Assembly: GCF_014451325.2 (NCBI RefSeq)
Contig: NZ_JACSCH020000023.1
Coordinates: 62,001-126,000, forward strand
Source: Streptomyces sp. CB02980
GTDB taxonomy: Bacteria > Actinomycetota > Actinomycetes > Streptomycetales > Streptomycetaceae
Length of the DNA stretch: 64,000 nucleotides
Direction: 5' to 3'
Positions 24,647 through 32,613 of this stretch are shown piece by piece. The translations under genes were made by a program, and so were the position numbers. Within the stretch, counting starts at the first letter, position 1, and each line of letters opens with the position of its first letter. Under the pieces are notes generated by a model. The model was not told the origin of the DNA, searched no databases, and saw only the letters and a program-made list of their open reading frames with translations.

Positions 24647-25481
24647 CGGCCGGGCCGAGCTCGCGGTAGAGGGCGCGCGCGTCGTCGGCGTGGAAGCGGA
24701 TCAGCCGTACGGGCCGGGGCGCGCCGAAGAACCGGGGCGCGTCGACCGGTTCGGTCAGCTCGACGGTGAGGGAGGTCTGCGAGCCGACGGCGAGGTTCAG
24801 CTCCCCCTCGGTCTTCTCGTGCGAGAACACCAGCTCGTGCCGGACGGACGCGATCCGGCCGAGGGGCACGGACACGTCGACGTGCGCGGCCTGGCGGAGC
24901 CGCAGGACGTCCCCGGCGAGGGTGTGCGGGCGGGTCACGGCCGCGGCGTGCAGGCCGAGGACGAACAGCACGGTGTACACGTCCAGGACGAGGACGATCG
25001 CGTGGACGACGGGCCAGTCGGCGAGCAGATACGACATGCCGACGCTCTCGACCACACACACGAACGCGAAGCCGTACATGAGCGCCGCCTGGTCCCGCGC
25101 GTGCGGGAACACGCCGTCGACACCCCCGACCCCGTGCGGGCGCCGTGCCGCCCACCGCCCCAGGCTCGCCATGATCCGCAGCTCGTGCCCCATGATCCGC
25201 AGCACGGCCTCCGGCACGAGCTCGGCGACGGCCTCCCGCCGGGAGAGCCCCCGACGCCGCAGCCGCAGGTACGAGAGGCCCTCGGCGAGCACGAGCGCGA
25301 CGACGAGGAGCTCGGCGCCGGCCCACACGGCGGCGGGTATCCGGACCCCGCCGACGAGAAGGACGGCGAGGACGACCTCGGCGGGGAGCACGACGTAGGC
25401 GACGAGCCGGAGAAGCCGAACGCCCCCACTCCTACGGCCCGTCATCGGCTCTGCTCCCGTCATCGCTCCGGTTCCCGTCAT
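24591..25481 (-). CDS. Membrane protein with repeated MTG start region
   Basis: 296 residues with about four membrane helices (roughly 22-65 and 130-185) and a soluble C-terminal half that has the strand pattern of a PH-like domain (LRQAAHVDVSVPLGRIASV ... LTVELTEPV). The ATG at 25481 overlaps the MerR stop as ATGA. The first 15 residues are a threefold near repeat of a six-codon unit, so ATGs at 25463 and 25445 are also in frame and the true start is open. Co-transcribed with the MerR gene, which probably regulates it. Function unknown. Confidence 0.75.
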   Translation of the reverse strand: MTGTGAMTGAEPMTGRRSGGVRLLRLVAYVVLPAEVVLAVLLVGGVRIPAAVWAGAELLVVALVLAEGLSYLRLRRRGLSRREAVAELVPEAVLRIMGHELRIMASLGRWAARRPHGVGGVDGVFPHARDQAALMYGFAFVCVVESVGMSYLLADWPVVHAIVLVLDVYTVLFVLGLHAAAVTRPHTLAGDVLRLRQAAHVDVSVPLGRIASVRHELVFSHEKTEGELNLAVGSQTSLTVELTEPVDAPRFFGAPRPVRLIRFHADDARALYRELGPAVTRARTEPSPSPGPPPRV

Positions 25482-25500
25482 CGGTTCTGCTCCCGTCGTT
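25438..25500. repeat. 18-bp tandem repeat spanning merR stop and next start
   Basis: Units 25438-25455, 25456-25473 and 25474-25491 plus a partial fourth each begin CCCGTCATCG (plus strand). On the coding strand each unit carries ATGACGG, so the same repeat supplies the MerR stop and three possible starts for the downstream gene. Confidence 0.85.
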
Positions 25501-26248
25501 CCCGGACCAGGCGCATCGCCAGGTGGATGGCCGCGGACTGCGCGGGGGCGAGGTCCGCGAAGAGGGCGTCCGCGAGGGAGGTGTCGAGGGAGCCGGCCCC
25601 GTCCGGCGCCCCGGACGGCATGTCCACTCCCAGCTCGTCCGGCAGGCAGCCGGCGAGCACCCGCGCGGCCTCGGCGACCCGGGGGTCGTCCGCCTCCGCC
25701 CCGGAGAGCGCGTCGAGCAGCGGGTACACCTCGCGCGCGTGCTCGGCCGCTCCCTCCATCAGGCTCATCAGCCGGGCCCGCTCCTCCTCGGGTACGACGA
25801 CGTCCATCAGGGCCAGGATCTGCCGGTCCTTCGCCGCCATCGGGGACTCGGGCAGCTCGCCCAGGCCGACGAGCAGCGAGGTGAGCTCCGGCGACAGGGG
25901 CCCGTCGGCGGGCAGCCGCCCGGCCCGGGCCTCGTCGAGGAGGGCGGACAGCCGCTCCCTGCGCGCCCGGATCTCCGCCTCCTGGCGGGCCAGGTCCCCC
26001 GCGAGCTCCTCCAGCACCTCGACGAGCCCGCGCCCCTCGTCGTCGGCGAGCACCACCCGTACCTCGTCGAGGCCGAGACCCAGCTCGGTGAGGCGCCGGA
26101 TACGGGCGAGCAGGACGGCGTCTCGGACGCCGTACTCCCGGTATCCGTTGGCCCGGCGCGCGGGCTCGGGCAGCAGGCCCGACTGGTGGTAGTGCCGCAC
26201 GGCGCGGGGGGTGACCCCGACCAGCGCGGCGATCTCGCCGATACGCAT
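25478..26248 (-). CDS. MerR-family transcriptional regulator
   Basis: 256 residues. The N-terminal winged helix MRIGEIAALVGVTPRAVRHY, wing ANGYREYGV and the coiled dimerisation helix to about residue 110 are canonical. The C-terminal ~140 residues are an all-alpha effector region of the type found in streptomycete MerR regulators of multidrug response; no metal-binding cysteine cluster is present. A 19-bp-spacer promoter with a dyad lies directly upstream, and the predicted start of transcription coincides with the ATG, so the message is probably leaderless and autoregulated. Confidence 0.92.
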   Translation of the reverse strand: MRIGEIAALVGVTPRAVRHYHQSGLLPEPARRANGYREYGVRDAVLLARIRRLTELGLGLDEVRVVLADDEGRGLVEVLEELAGDLARQEAEIRARRERLSALLDEARAGRLPADGPLSPELTSLLVGLGELPESPMAAKDRQILALMDVVVPEEERARLMSLMEGAAEHAREVYPLLDALSGAEADDPRVAEAARVLAGCLPDELGVDMPSGAPDGAGSLDTSLADALFADLAPAQSAAIHLAMRLVRERREQNR

Positions 26249-26254
26249 GGCCCC

Positions 26255-26285
26255 AGTAGAAACCCTGACGCTGCGACAAGGTCAA
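26255..26285 (-). promoter_or_regulatory. MerR-type promoter/operator with 19-bp spacer
   Basis: On the minus strand, -35 TTGACC (26285-26280) and -10 TCTACT (26260-26255) are separated by 19 bases, the stretched spacing typical of MerR-controlled promoters. Within it, 26262-26282 is a 21-bp dyad (ACCTTGTCGC-a-GCGTCAGGGT, 8 of 10 positions paired). The start of transcription would fall at about 26248, the first base of the gene. Confidence 0.7.
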
Positions 26286-26374
26286 GCCTGCTCCGCCACA
26301 CCTTCGGGACCGCTTCCGGATCATGTGCCACGATCGAGGGAACGACCCCCATCCGACGGACGGCAGGTGCCTCG

Positions 26375-26971
26375 ATGTCCGAGCCTGACGACATGACTGC
26401 CATGCCGAACGAATCGCTCACGCAGGCGGACATCCTGCTGGAGGGCTTCCTGGCGCTGGACACGCCGGAGGGCTTCCGCGCGGAGCTGATCGAGGGGGAG
26501 ATCGTCGTGACACCGCCGCCGGACGGGGACCACGAGAAGTACATCAGTCGTGTCCTGAGGCAGGTGATCAGGAAATCGATGATCGACATGGACGTGTCGG
26601 GGAACAAGGGCCTGAAGACGGCGAGTGCGGCGGAGCGGCCGAGGAACCACGTCATCCCGGACCTCACCTTCGCTCCCGTCGAGGCCGACCTGTTCGCGGG
26701 CGCCGACTGCTGGATGCCCGGTGACGGTGTCGCGATGGTCCTCGAGGTCACCTCCACCCGCCCGAACGCCGACCGCGAGACCAAGCGCCGCTGCTACGCG
26801 GGCGGAGGCATCCCGCTCTACCTGCTGGTCGACCGGGACACGTCCACCGTGACGCTCTTCACCGACCCGGAACGCGGCGACTACCGCGAACTGCACGCCG
26901 TCCCGTTCGGCAAGCCCCTCCCGCTCCCCGCCCCCTTCGGCTTCGACCTGGAGACGGCTGACTTCCTCTGA
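26375..26971 (+). CDS. Uma2/DUF820 family putative restriction-type endonuclease
   Basis: 198 residues with the PD-(D/E)XK-like layout of the Uma2 family: RAELIEGEIV near 32-41, PDLTFAP with the catalytic Asp near 101, and LEVTSTRPNADRETKRRCY, holding the Glu and Lys, near 125-145, then YLLVDRD. Such proteins are abundant in actinobacteria and cyanobacteria; the biological role is unknown. Three in-frame ATGs occur in the first ten codons; the first (26375) is used. Divergent from merR, with which it shares a 126-base intergenic region. Confidence 0.85.
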   Translation: MSEPDDMTAMPNESLTQADILLEGFLALDTPEGFRAELIEGEIVVTPPPDGDHEKYISRVLRQVIRKSMIDMDVSGNKGLKTASAAERPRNHVIPDLTFAPVEADLFAGADCWMPGDGVAMVLEVTSTRPNADRETKRRCYAGGGIPLYLLVDRDTSTVTLFTDPERGDYRELHAVPFGKPLPLPAPFGFDLETADFL

Positions 26972-27009
26972 GGCCGTCGGCCTCCTGATCGGCGGGTAGC
27001 ATGGTCGGC

Positions 27010-27420
27010 ACGGCAGACGAGCCGGGCGGGCGGCCGCGTGGAGATCCTCGGATCTTCCCGAGGAACGTCCGGGCTCCACAGAGCAGGGTGGTGGCTAACG
27101 GCCACCCGGGGTGACCCGCGGGACAGTGCCACAGAAAACAGACCGCCGGGGACTTCGGTCCTCGGTAAGGGTGAAACGGTGGTGTAAGAGACCACCAGCG
27201 CCTGAGGTGACTCAGGCGGCTAGGTAAACCCCACTCGGAGCAAGGTCAAGAGGGGACACCTCGGTGTCTCTGCGCGGATGTTCGAGGGCTGCTCGCCCGA
27301 GTCCGCGGGTAGACCGCAGGAGGCCGGTGGCAACGCCGGTCCTAGATGGATGGCCGTCGCCCCGACGACCGCGAGGTCCCGGGGGACAGAACCCGGCGTA
27401 CAGCCCGACTCGTCTGTCGG
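27010..27420 (+). ncRNA. rnpB: RNase P RNA (type A)
   Basis: The catalytic RNA of RNase P, which trims tRNA precursors. The terminal helix P1 pairs CAGACGAG (27014-27021) with CTCGTCTG (27409-27416). The conserved CR-I region appears as GAGGAACGTCCGGGCTCC near 27058, the ACAGNNA-type and CR-II to CR-V elements follow (GACAGTGCCACAGAAAACAG near 27122 and GGTAAGGGTGAAACGGTG near 27165), and AGATGGATGGCCGTC (27342) precedes GACAGAACCCGGCGTAC (27385). A -10-like TAGCAT at 26997-27002 gives a start near 27009. A strong terminator follows at 27432-27470. Confidence 0.96.
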
Positions 27421-27431
27421 CCCACGTGGGG

Positions 27432-27470
27432 AGGGCCCCCGCCCAGGCACTACGCCCGGGCGGGGGCCCT
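27432..27470. terminator. Terminator after RNase P RNA
   Basis: A perfect 13-bp stem (27432-27444 with 27458-27470) with a 13-base loop lies between rnpB and the convergent AsnC gene, which ends at 27477. It can serve both transcripts. Confidence 0.85.
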
Positions 27471-27476
27471 GCTCGT

Positions 27477-27926
27477 TCACCCGGCGCCGAGCTCCGGGGA
27501 GACCGGCCGCTCGAAGAAGGTCTCCAGGACGACCGTGGCCTGCGTTCCGCTGACCCCGTCGATCGCGTAGAGACGGCGCAGCACGTCCTGCAGCTGCTCC
27601 GTGGTCGCCGTCCTGACCTTCACCAGGACCGACGCGCTGCCGGCGATGACGTGTGCCTCCAGGATCTCCGGGAGCGCGGCGAAGTCCTGTGCCGAATCGC
27701 CCATCCACGAGACCGAGTCGACCATCACGTACGCCAGGACGGCACCGCCCACCGCCGCCGGGTCCACCTCGACGGTGGTGCGGCGGATCGCACCGCGCTC
27801 CCTCAGCTTCCGTACGCGCTCGTGGGCCGCCCCGGCCGAGAGGCCCACGGCCTGGCCCAGTGCGGCGTAGGGCTGGGTGGCGTCCTGCTGGAGGTGGGCC
27901 AGCAGGGCGCGATCGATGTGATCCAC
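27477..27926 (-). CDS. Lrp/AsnC-family transcriptional regulator
   Basis: 149 residues from GTG 27926. The helix-turn-helix (residues about 5-50: IDRALLAHLQQDATQPYAAL ... VGLSAGAAHERVRKL) is followed by the RAM effector domain of the family. It would act as a multimer responding to an amino acid or related metabolite. Divergent from the SMP-30 lactonase gene, with three phased CATTCGG repeats in between, it most likely controls that neighbour. Confidence 0.92.
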   Translation of the reverse strand: MDHIDRALLAHLQQDATQPYAALGQAVGLSAGAAHERVRKLRERGAIRRTTVEVDPAAVGGAVLAYVMVDSVSWMGDSAQDFAALPEILEAHVIAGSASVLVKVRTATTEQLQDVLRRLYAIDGVSGTQATVVLETFFERPVSPELGAG

Positions 27927-27933
27927 AACTCTC

Positions 27934-28002
27934 CATTCGGTTTGATCTTGCGGAGACCGTATCTCATTCGGCAGTCTTCCCGTGAAGCCGTACAGCATTC
28001 GG
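27934..28002. promoter_or_regulatory. Three CATTCGG repeats at exact 31-bp spacing
   Basis: CATTCGG occurs at 27934-27940, 27965-27971 and 27996-28002, each 31 bases apart, close to three helical turns. They fill the divergent AsnC/SMP-30 promoter region and all point the same way. Lrp/AsnC multimers are known to bind several in-phase sites, so this is a likely operator array. Confidence 0.7.
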
Positions 28003-28034
28003 AACGGCATCTGTGTGGATGGGAAGGAACCCGC

Positions 28035-28994
28035 ATGACCAGCGAGCGCCCCGCACTGTACGAGATGTTCGACGACCGGTTCCGTACCGGCCGTTGCATG
28101 AACGGCGACGACGGCCTGGAGGTCCTGTACACCGGCTGCCGCTGGGCCGAGGGGCCGATCTACCTCCCCGCCTGGAGGCAGCTGGTCTGGAGCGACATCC
28201 CCAACGACCGGATGCTGCGCTGGGACGAGGAGACCGGCGCCGTCAGCGTCTTCCGCCGCACCGCCGGGCACACCAACGGCAACACCCTCGACCGCCAGGG
28301 CCGTCTGATCACCTGTGAGCAGGGCAACCGCCGGGTCACCCGCACCGAGCACGACGGCACGATCACCGTCCTCGCCGACCGCTGGCAGGGCAAGCGGCTC
28401 AACAGCCCGAACGACGCGACGGTGAAGTCCGACGGCTCCATCTGGTTCTCCGACCCGGACTTCGGCATCACCAGCGACTACGAGGGCTACCGCGCGGAGA
28501 GCGAGATCGGCGCCAACAACGTCTACCGCATCGACCCCGCCACGGGCGAAGTGCGCCTGGTCGCCGACTGCTTCGCCGCCCCCAACGGCCTCGTCTTCTC
28601 GGCCGACGAGCGGCAGCTCTTCGTCTCCGACACCCGGGCGGGCTTCATCCGGGTCTTCGACGTGCGCGAGGACGGGACGCTGTCGGACGGCGACGTCTTC
28701 GCCGAGGCCGGGGCCCGCGGGGCCGCCCGCTTCGACAACCTCCGCTTTGACGACGGCGGTCGGCTCTGGGCGGCCGCCATGGGCGACGGCGTGCACTGCT
28801 ACGACCCCGACGGCACCCTGATCGGACGGCTGAACGTGCCCGAGGCGGTCGCCAACATCACCTGGGGCGGAGCCAAGCGCAACCGTCTCTTCATCGCCGC
28901 CGAGACCAGCCTCTACTCGGTCGTCATGGCCGTCACGGGCACCCACCCGACCGGACCCGGGCGCAGGCCCTGGCTGGAGCCGCAGTCCCGCTGA
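28035..28994 (+). CDS. SMP-30/gluconolactonase-family hydrolase
   Basis: 319 residues forming a six-bladed propeller. CRWAEGPIYLP contains the metal-ligand Glu near residue 39, NSPNDATVKSDGSIWFSDP holds the Asn/Asp ligands near 125, and FAAPNGLVFSAD and FDNLRFDDGGRLWAA are the later metal and catalytic blocks. It would open a sugar lactone. GGGAAGGAAC precedes the ATG. Divergent from the AsnC regulator; no sugar dehydrogenase is adjacent, so the pathway is unknown. Confidence 0.93.
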   Translation: MTSERPALYEMFDDRFRTGRCMNGDDGLEVLYTGCRWAEGPIYLPAWRQLVWSDIPNDRMLRWDEETGAVSVFRRTAGHTNGNTLDRQGRLITCEQGNRRVTRTEHDGTITVLADRWQGKRLNSPNDATVKSDGSIWFSDPDFGITSDYEGYRAESEIGANNVYRIDPATGEVRLVADCFAAPNGLVFSADERQLFVSDTRAGFIRVFDVREDGTLSDGDVFAEAGARGAARFDNLRFDDGGRLWAAAMGDGVHCYDPDGTLIGRLNVPEAVANITWGGAKRNRLFIAAETSLYSVVMAVTGTHPTGPGRRPWLEPQSR

Positions 28995-29018
28995 CCGGGC
29001 CGGCGGGGTGCCTGCCGT

Positions 29019-29537
29019 TCAGGGGCGACGGACCTCGAAGTGGAAGCAGCCGTACTCGACCGCCCGGACGTGGACCAGCGCCACGGCCGGGTCGGCGAAG
29101 GCTTCGGCGAAGGCCCGGTCGAAGCCCTCGGACGTCGCCTCCGGGATCTCCAGGAGCCGGCCCCCGACGATGCGGCCCGCCGCGTCGTAGCGACGCACGG
29201 TCCTGAGCGCTTCCGCACGGGCGAAGGGGTACGTCTCCGAGGGCGCGGGCCCGTCGCACTCCCCGGCGTGGACGAAGACGGGGCCCTGCTCGTCGTACGC
29301 GCCCGGCTCGGCCCCCGTCTCGGCCGCCCAGCGCCGCAGCGGCGCGTACGAGACGAGCGCGATCCGCTCGCCCGGGACGGAGAGACGCAGGCAGCAGCGG
29401 AGCGGGTCGCCGCCCTCGTCGGCGGAGTACGGAACGCAGGCGCGGCCCGCGTCGTCGGTGACGCGCAGCCCGGCGAGGGCGGAGGGCGCGATGGCGCGGG
29501 CGTCGTAGGCGGTCGTGGTGGTGGTCTGGGTGCTCAT
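29019..29537 (-). CDS. DUF1203 family protein
   Basis: 172 residues, soluble, without signal peptide. The pattern DPLRCCLRLSVPGERIALVS, GPVFVHAGECDG and the C-terminal VHVRAVEYGCFHFEVRRP matches the DUF1203 family, which has no assigned function. The conserved Cys residues (RCC, YGCF) and His are noticeable. ATG 29537 is preceded by a long Thr run in the protein. It ends 25 bases from the lactonase gene, convergent with it. Confidence 0.85.
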   Translation of the reverse strand: MSTQTTTTTAYDARAIAPSALAGLRVTDDAGRACVPYSADEGGDPLRCCLRLSVPGERIALVSYAPLRRWAAETGAEPGAYDEQGPVFVHAGECDGPAPSETYPFARAEALRTVRRYDAAGRIVGGRLLEIPEATSEGFDRAFAEAFADPAVALVHVRAVEYGCFHFEVRRP

Positions 29538-29662
29538 ACGGCCAGGGTCGCGCGACGGAGATGCGGCCGCTGGCGGAATTCGGACGCGGTGGTGCGGGAG
29601 GGGAGCCGGGTGGGCCATGAGCCCGCGTCCCCGGCGGGCCAGGGGTCCGCGTTCTCCGGAGG

Positions 29663-29745
29663 GTGAGGATGCCGCGTCCCCCGGCGGGTGAGGATGCCGC
29701 GTCCCCGGCGGTGAAGATGCCGCGTCCCCCGGCGGGTGAAGATAC
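29663..29745. repeat. Tandem repeats of 23-25 bp in a divergent promoter region
   Basis: Four copies of GTGAGGATGCCGCGTCCC plus CCGGCGG start at 29663, 29688, 29711 and 29736 (periods 25, 23, 25). They lie between the starts of the DUF1203 gene and the Tat-exported protein (29538-29814), where nothing else is visible. No reading frame through them looks coding. Confidence 0.8.
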
Positions 29746-29814
29746 GGGACCGTCCGGTCGACCGACACGTCGATCACCCCGTACGGCGGGACCTCCGTGG
29801 CCAGTCTGGCGGAC

Positions 29815-30564
29815 ATGCCGACTCGCGAACCGACCCACCACCGGGGCCCCGCACTCTCCCGGCGGGGGTTCCTCACCGGCGGCGCCGCGTGCGCCGGCGC
29901 CCTCGCCGTTCCCTCCGTCGCCGGCGCACAACCGCGACTCTCCGCGGCGGCGACGGCGAGTTACACCCTCACCGTCACCAACGACTCGACGCAGTTCCAG
30001 GACATCTGCCTCTACCAGGAGCCGGTCGACCTCGGCGTCCCGAACGCGCTGTCGCTCGCCTGGCTGACCGCGCCCGCGCACCCGAACCACTCGGTGACCT
30101 TCACCTGGTCCCCGGACTACAGCTTCGCCTGGGCGGTGACCGGCCCTCTCCAGCCCGGCGGTCACTTCTCGGCATGGGACCAGGTCTCGGCCGACCCTGC
30201 CGACCAGATCCGGAACCGGATCGAGTTCGACCACGACAACGGCAGCTTCGGGTTCACGGCCGCCGAGGGACCCGCGCAGGTCGGTGTCCTGGAGATCGAC
30301 GTACAGGACGACGTGCCGGAGGGCACCGCCTCGGTCGGCATCGGCATGACGAACGCCCCGGTCTTCGCGGTGCAGGCGGAGCCCGGCGCGGTCCTGCCCT
30401 TCACACCGCATCCCGCGTACTGGGTCACCGCCGGCACCTTCTTCACCGGGCAGGTGCTGGACGTCGAGGAGATCACGAACGCCGTCCCCGTCCCCTTCGA
30501 CGGCACGTACGCGATGCTGGCCGTCCTCACTCCGGACAACGAGTGGTCGGTGAGCCCCGCCTAG
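29815..30564 (+). CDS. Tat-exported protein of unknown function
   Basis: 249 residues. A twin-arginine signal SRRGFLTGGAACAGAL lies at about 15-30, with cleavage near VAGAQ. The mature part is beta-rich (TASYTLTVTNDSTQFQDICL ... HSVTFTWSPDYSFAW) with many aromatic residues and no catalytic motif I recognise. Export by Tat implies folding before transport, perhaps around a cofactor. ATG 29815 is preferred; a GTG six codons upstream is in frame. It stands alone on the plus strand. Confidence 0.75.
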   Translation: MPTREPTHHRGPALSRRGFLTGGAACAGALAVPSVAGAQPRLSAAATASYTLTVTNDSTQFQDICLYQEPVDLGVPNALSLAWLTAPAHPNHSVTFTWSPDYSFAWAVTGPLQPGGHFSAWDQVSADPADQIRNRIEFDHDNGSFGFTAAEGPAQVGVLEIDVQDDVPEGTASVGIGMTNAPVFAVQAEPGAVLPFTPHPAYWVTAGTFFTGQVLDVEEITNAVPVPFDGTYAMLAVLTPDNEWSVSPA

Positions 30565-30576
30565 GTCCGTGAGGGC

Positions 30577-30960
30577 TCAGAGCGGCGGGAGCCGGCGGTG
30601 CAGGAGGCAGAACTCGTTGCCCTCCGGGTCGACCAGGACGTGCCAGTTCTCGGCACCGGTCTGACCGATGTCCGCCGGCCTGGCGCCGAGCGCGAGCAGC
30701 CGCTCCAGCTCGGCGTCCTGGTCGCGGTCGGTGGGGTTGACGTCGATGTGGAGCGGGAGCTTTCCGGTGTGCGGGTCGCTGCTGGGGCTGAGGACGAGGG
30801 TGGGCTGCGGGCCGCCGAAGCCGGCGTCGGGCGGCCCGATCTCGATGCTTCCGTCGCTGTCACGGCCGAGCTCGACGTAGCCGAGGACCTCGCTCCAGAA
30901 CGCGGCGAGCCGTTCGGGATCGGAGCAGTCGATGACCAGTTCACTGATGCGGCATGCCAT
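30577..30960 (-). CDS. VOC-family (glyoxalase/bleomycin resistance-like) protein
   Basis: 127 residues with the paired beta-alpha-beta units of the vicinal oxygen chelate fold: VIDCSDPERLAAFWSEVLGY at the N-terminus, LPLHIDVNP in the middle and WHVLVDPEGNEFCLL at the end. It may bind a metal or a small molecule; substrate unknown. ATG 30960 is followed ten bases upstream by the SMI1/KNR4 gene end, so the two are probably co-transcribed. Confidence 0.88.
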   Translation of the reverse strand: MACRISELVIDCSDPERLAAFWSEVLGYVELGRDSDGSIEIGPPDAGFGGPQPTLVLSPSSDPHTGKLPLHIDVNPTDRDQDAELERLLALGARPADIGQTGAENWHVLVDPEGNEFCLLHRRLPPL

Positions 30961-30970
30961 GACCGTCAGT

Positions 30971-31528
30971 CTAGGCAGGAGCGCGCAGCCAGTTGGCGTA
31001 CCAGGCCCGGAAGTCGGGGTACGCGGGGACGAAGCCGCCCCAGTCCGGGTCCAGCCACCAGACCTCGCCCGCACGCGGCCCCGTCACGATCAGCCGGACG
31101 TACATGCCGCAGCCCTCTTCCGCCAGCGTGAGCGTGCCCGGGGTCAGTTCCTCCGCTGCCAGGACGCCGATCGCTCCGGGGAGGGGGTCGGCGAGAGGGA
31201 ACCGCGTGGCGAGCCGGCCCGGCCGACGGTCCTCCTCCCACTCGCCGTCCACGGCCCAGTCGTCCCCCGCCTCCGGGCGGGGAGTCGCCAACGGCAGCAG
31301 ACCATGGGCCGGGCCGGCGGGGCCGTCGCCCACCTCCGCCACGAAGTCCCGGTAGTCCGGAGGGAGTCGGATGCCGTGCTCCTCCTCGAACGCGCCGATC
31401 TCCGCGTCGGGGAGCGCGGGACGCAGCTCGTACCGATGCGTATCCGACCCGAAACGCGCCCGCTCCGGGTCCCGCGCCGCCATCTCCCGTATCCGGGCAC
31501 GCACCTCGGCCCCGTCCCAGCTCACCAT
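30971..31528 (-). CDS. SMI1/KNR4 (SUKH) family protein
   Basis: 185 residues with the SUKH pattern: LPDAEIGAFEEEHGIRLPPDY near 39-59, FVAEVGDGPAGPAHGLLPL, and the C-terminal WWLDPDWGGFVP...FRAWYANWL. Bacterial SUKH proteins often act as immunity proteins for polymorphic toxins. No toxin gene adjoins it; neighbours are a VOC protein and a WYL regulator on the same strand. Confidence 0.85.
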   Translation of the reverse strand: MVSWDGAEVRARIREMAARDPERARFGSDTHRYELRPALPDAEIGAFEEEHGIRLPPDYRDFVAEVGDGPAGPAHGLLPLATPRPEAGDDWAVDGEWEEDRRPGRLATRFPLADPLPGAIGVLAAEELTPGTLTLAEEGCGMYVRLIVTGPRAGEVWWLDPDWGGFVPAYPDFRAWYANWLRAPA

Positions 31529-31537
31529 GGCGTGACC

Positions 31538-32524
31538 CTATGCCTCCGCCTGCCCGTCGCCAGGTCGCGGCGGGGTCGCCGCCGAGGCGGCGGCCGACAG
31601 GAGCCTCTCCGCCAGAACCCGGCAGCGGGCCGTGAGCTCCGGGGGATCGAGCAGCTCGAACTCGTGCCCCAGGAGGAGTACGTGCACGAGGACGCGGTCG
31701 AGACTCGCCGCGCCGCTCAGGACCTCGCAGCGGTCCTCGCCCCGCTCGTGCACGACCGCCGCCGACGCCGGGATCTGCGCGCGGACCGCGTCCGCCGGCG
31801 CGTGGACGAGGAAGCGTGCCTGGTGGGCGTAGACCCGGCTCGTCACCCCCTCCTGCACGTACTGCGCCGCGTCCGGTGCCGCGCGGGGGCGGAAGCGCCA
31901 CGTCCGGGCCGCCACCGCCGTCATCCTGTCCACGCGGAAGGTGCGCCAGTCGTCCCGGTCGAGGTCGTACGCGAGGAGGTACCAGCGCCGGTCGGAGGCG
32001 ACCAGACGATGGGGCTCGACCCGGCGCGGCCGTGGCGCGCCTCCGGAGGGATAGTCGAAGCCCGCCTCGACCTCCTCGCGGCATGCTCCGGCCAGAGTCA
32101 TGAGGACCTCGGGGTCGACCGGTGTGCGGCCCGCGCCGAAGAACTCCACCGAGCCCGACAGGGTGCGCACCTCGTGCCGCAGCCGGGTCGGCAGTACTTG
32201 GTCCAGCTTGGTCAGCGCCCGGAGCGTGGCGTCGCCGGAGCCGGCGGCCGCGCCGGCGAGGAGGGAGACCGCCGTCGCGATCGCCTCTTCGTCGTCGAGG
32301 AGGAGGGGCGGCAGATCCTGTCCCCGGCCCAGCCGGTAGCCGCCGCCCACTCCCAGGCCGGCGTGGACCGGATAGCCCAGCGCGCGCAGCCGCTCGACGT
32401 CGCGGCGCACCGTGCGCGGCGTGACGCCGAGCCGGTCGGCAAGCTCGGGGCCGGACCAGGCCCGGCGCTGCTGCAGCAGCCCGAGGAGGGTGAGTACCCG
32501 CTCGGTGGTTCCCAGCTCGTCCAT
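31538..32524 (-). CDS. WYL-domain transcriptional regulator (YafY-like)
   Basis: 328 residues. An N-terminal helix-turn-helix (TTERVLTLLGLLQQRRAW ... LGVTPRTVRRDVERL) is followed by GLGVGGGYRLG and the WYL domain (VEPHRLVASDRRWYLLAYD, residues ~185-205) plus a C-terminal WCX extension. Such proteins sense nucleotides or other ligands. Divergent from the VOC gene at 32614, which it may regulate. Confidence 0.92.
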   Translation of the reverse strand: MDELGTTERVLTLLGLLQQRRAWSGPELADRLGVTPRTVRRDVERLRALGYPVHAGLGVGGGYRLGRGQDLPPLLLDDEEAIATAVSLLAGAAAGSGDATLRALTKLDQVLPTRLRHEVRTLSGSVEFFGAGRTPVDPEVLMTLAGACREEVEAGFDYPSGGAPRPRRVEPHRLVASDRRWYLLAYDLDRDDWRTFRVDRMTAVAARTWRFRPRAAPDAAQYVQEGVTSRVYAHQARFLVHAPADAVRAQIPASAAVVHERGEDRCEVLSGAASLDRVLVHVLLLGHEFELLDPPELTARCRVLAERLLSAAASAATPPRPGDGQAEA

Positions 32525-32613
32525 GTGGCCCAGCCTGCCAGAGGTGGCGGACCGATCCTGTCCGCCTCGGGTGTCAGGGTGGATCCATCACGCCGCGATG
32601 AAGGAGCAGTACG

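Noticed and set aside
29663..29745. Short repeat array considered as CRISPR
   Set aside because: Units are directly adjacent without unique spacers, and no cas genes occur in the window.
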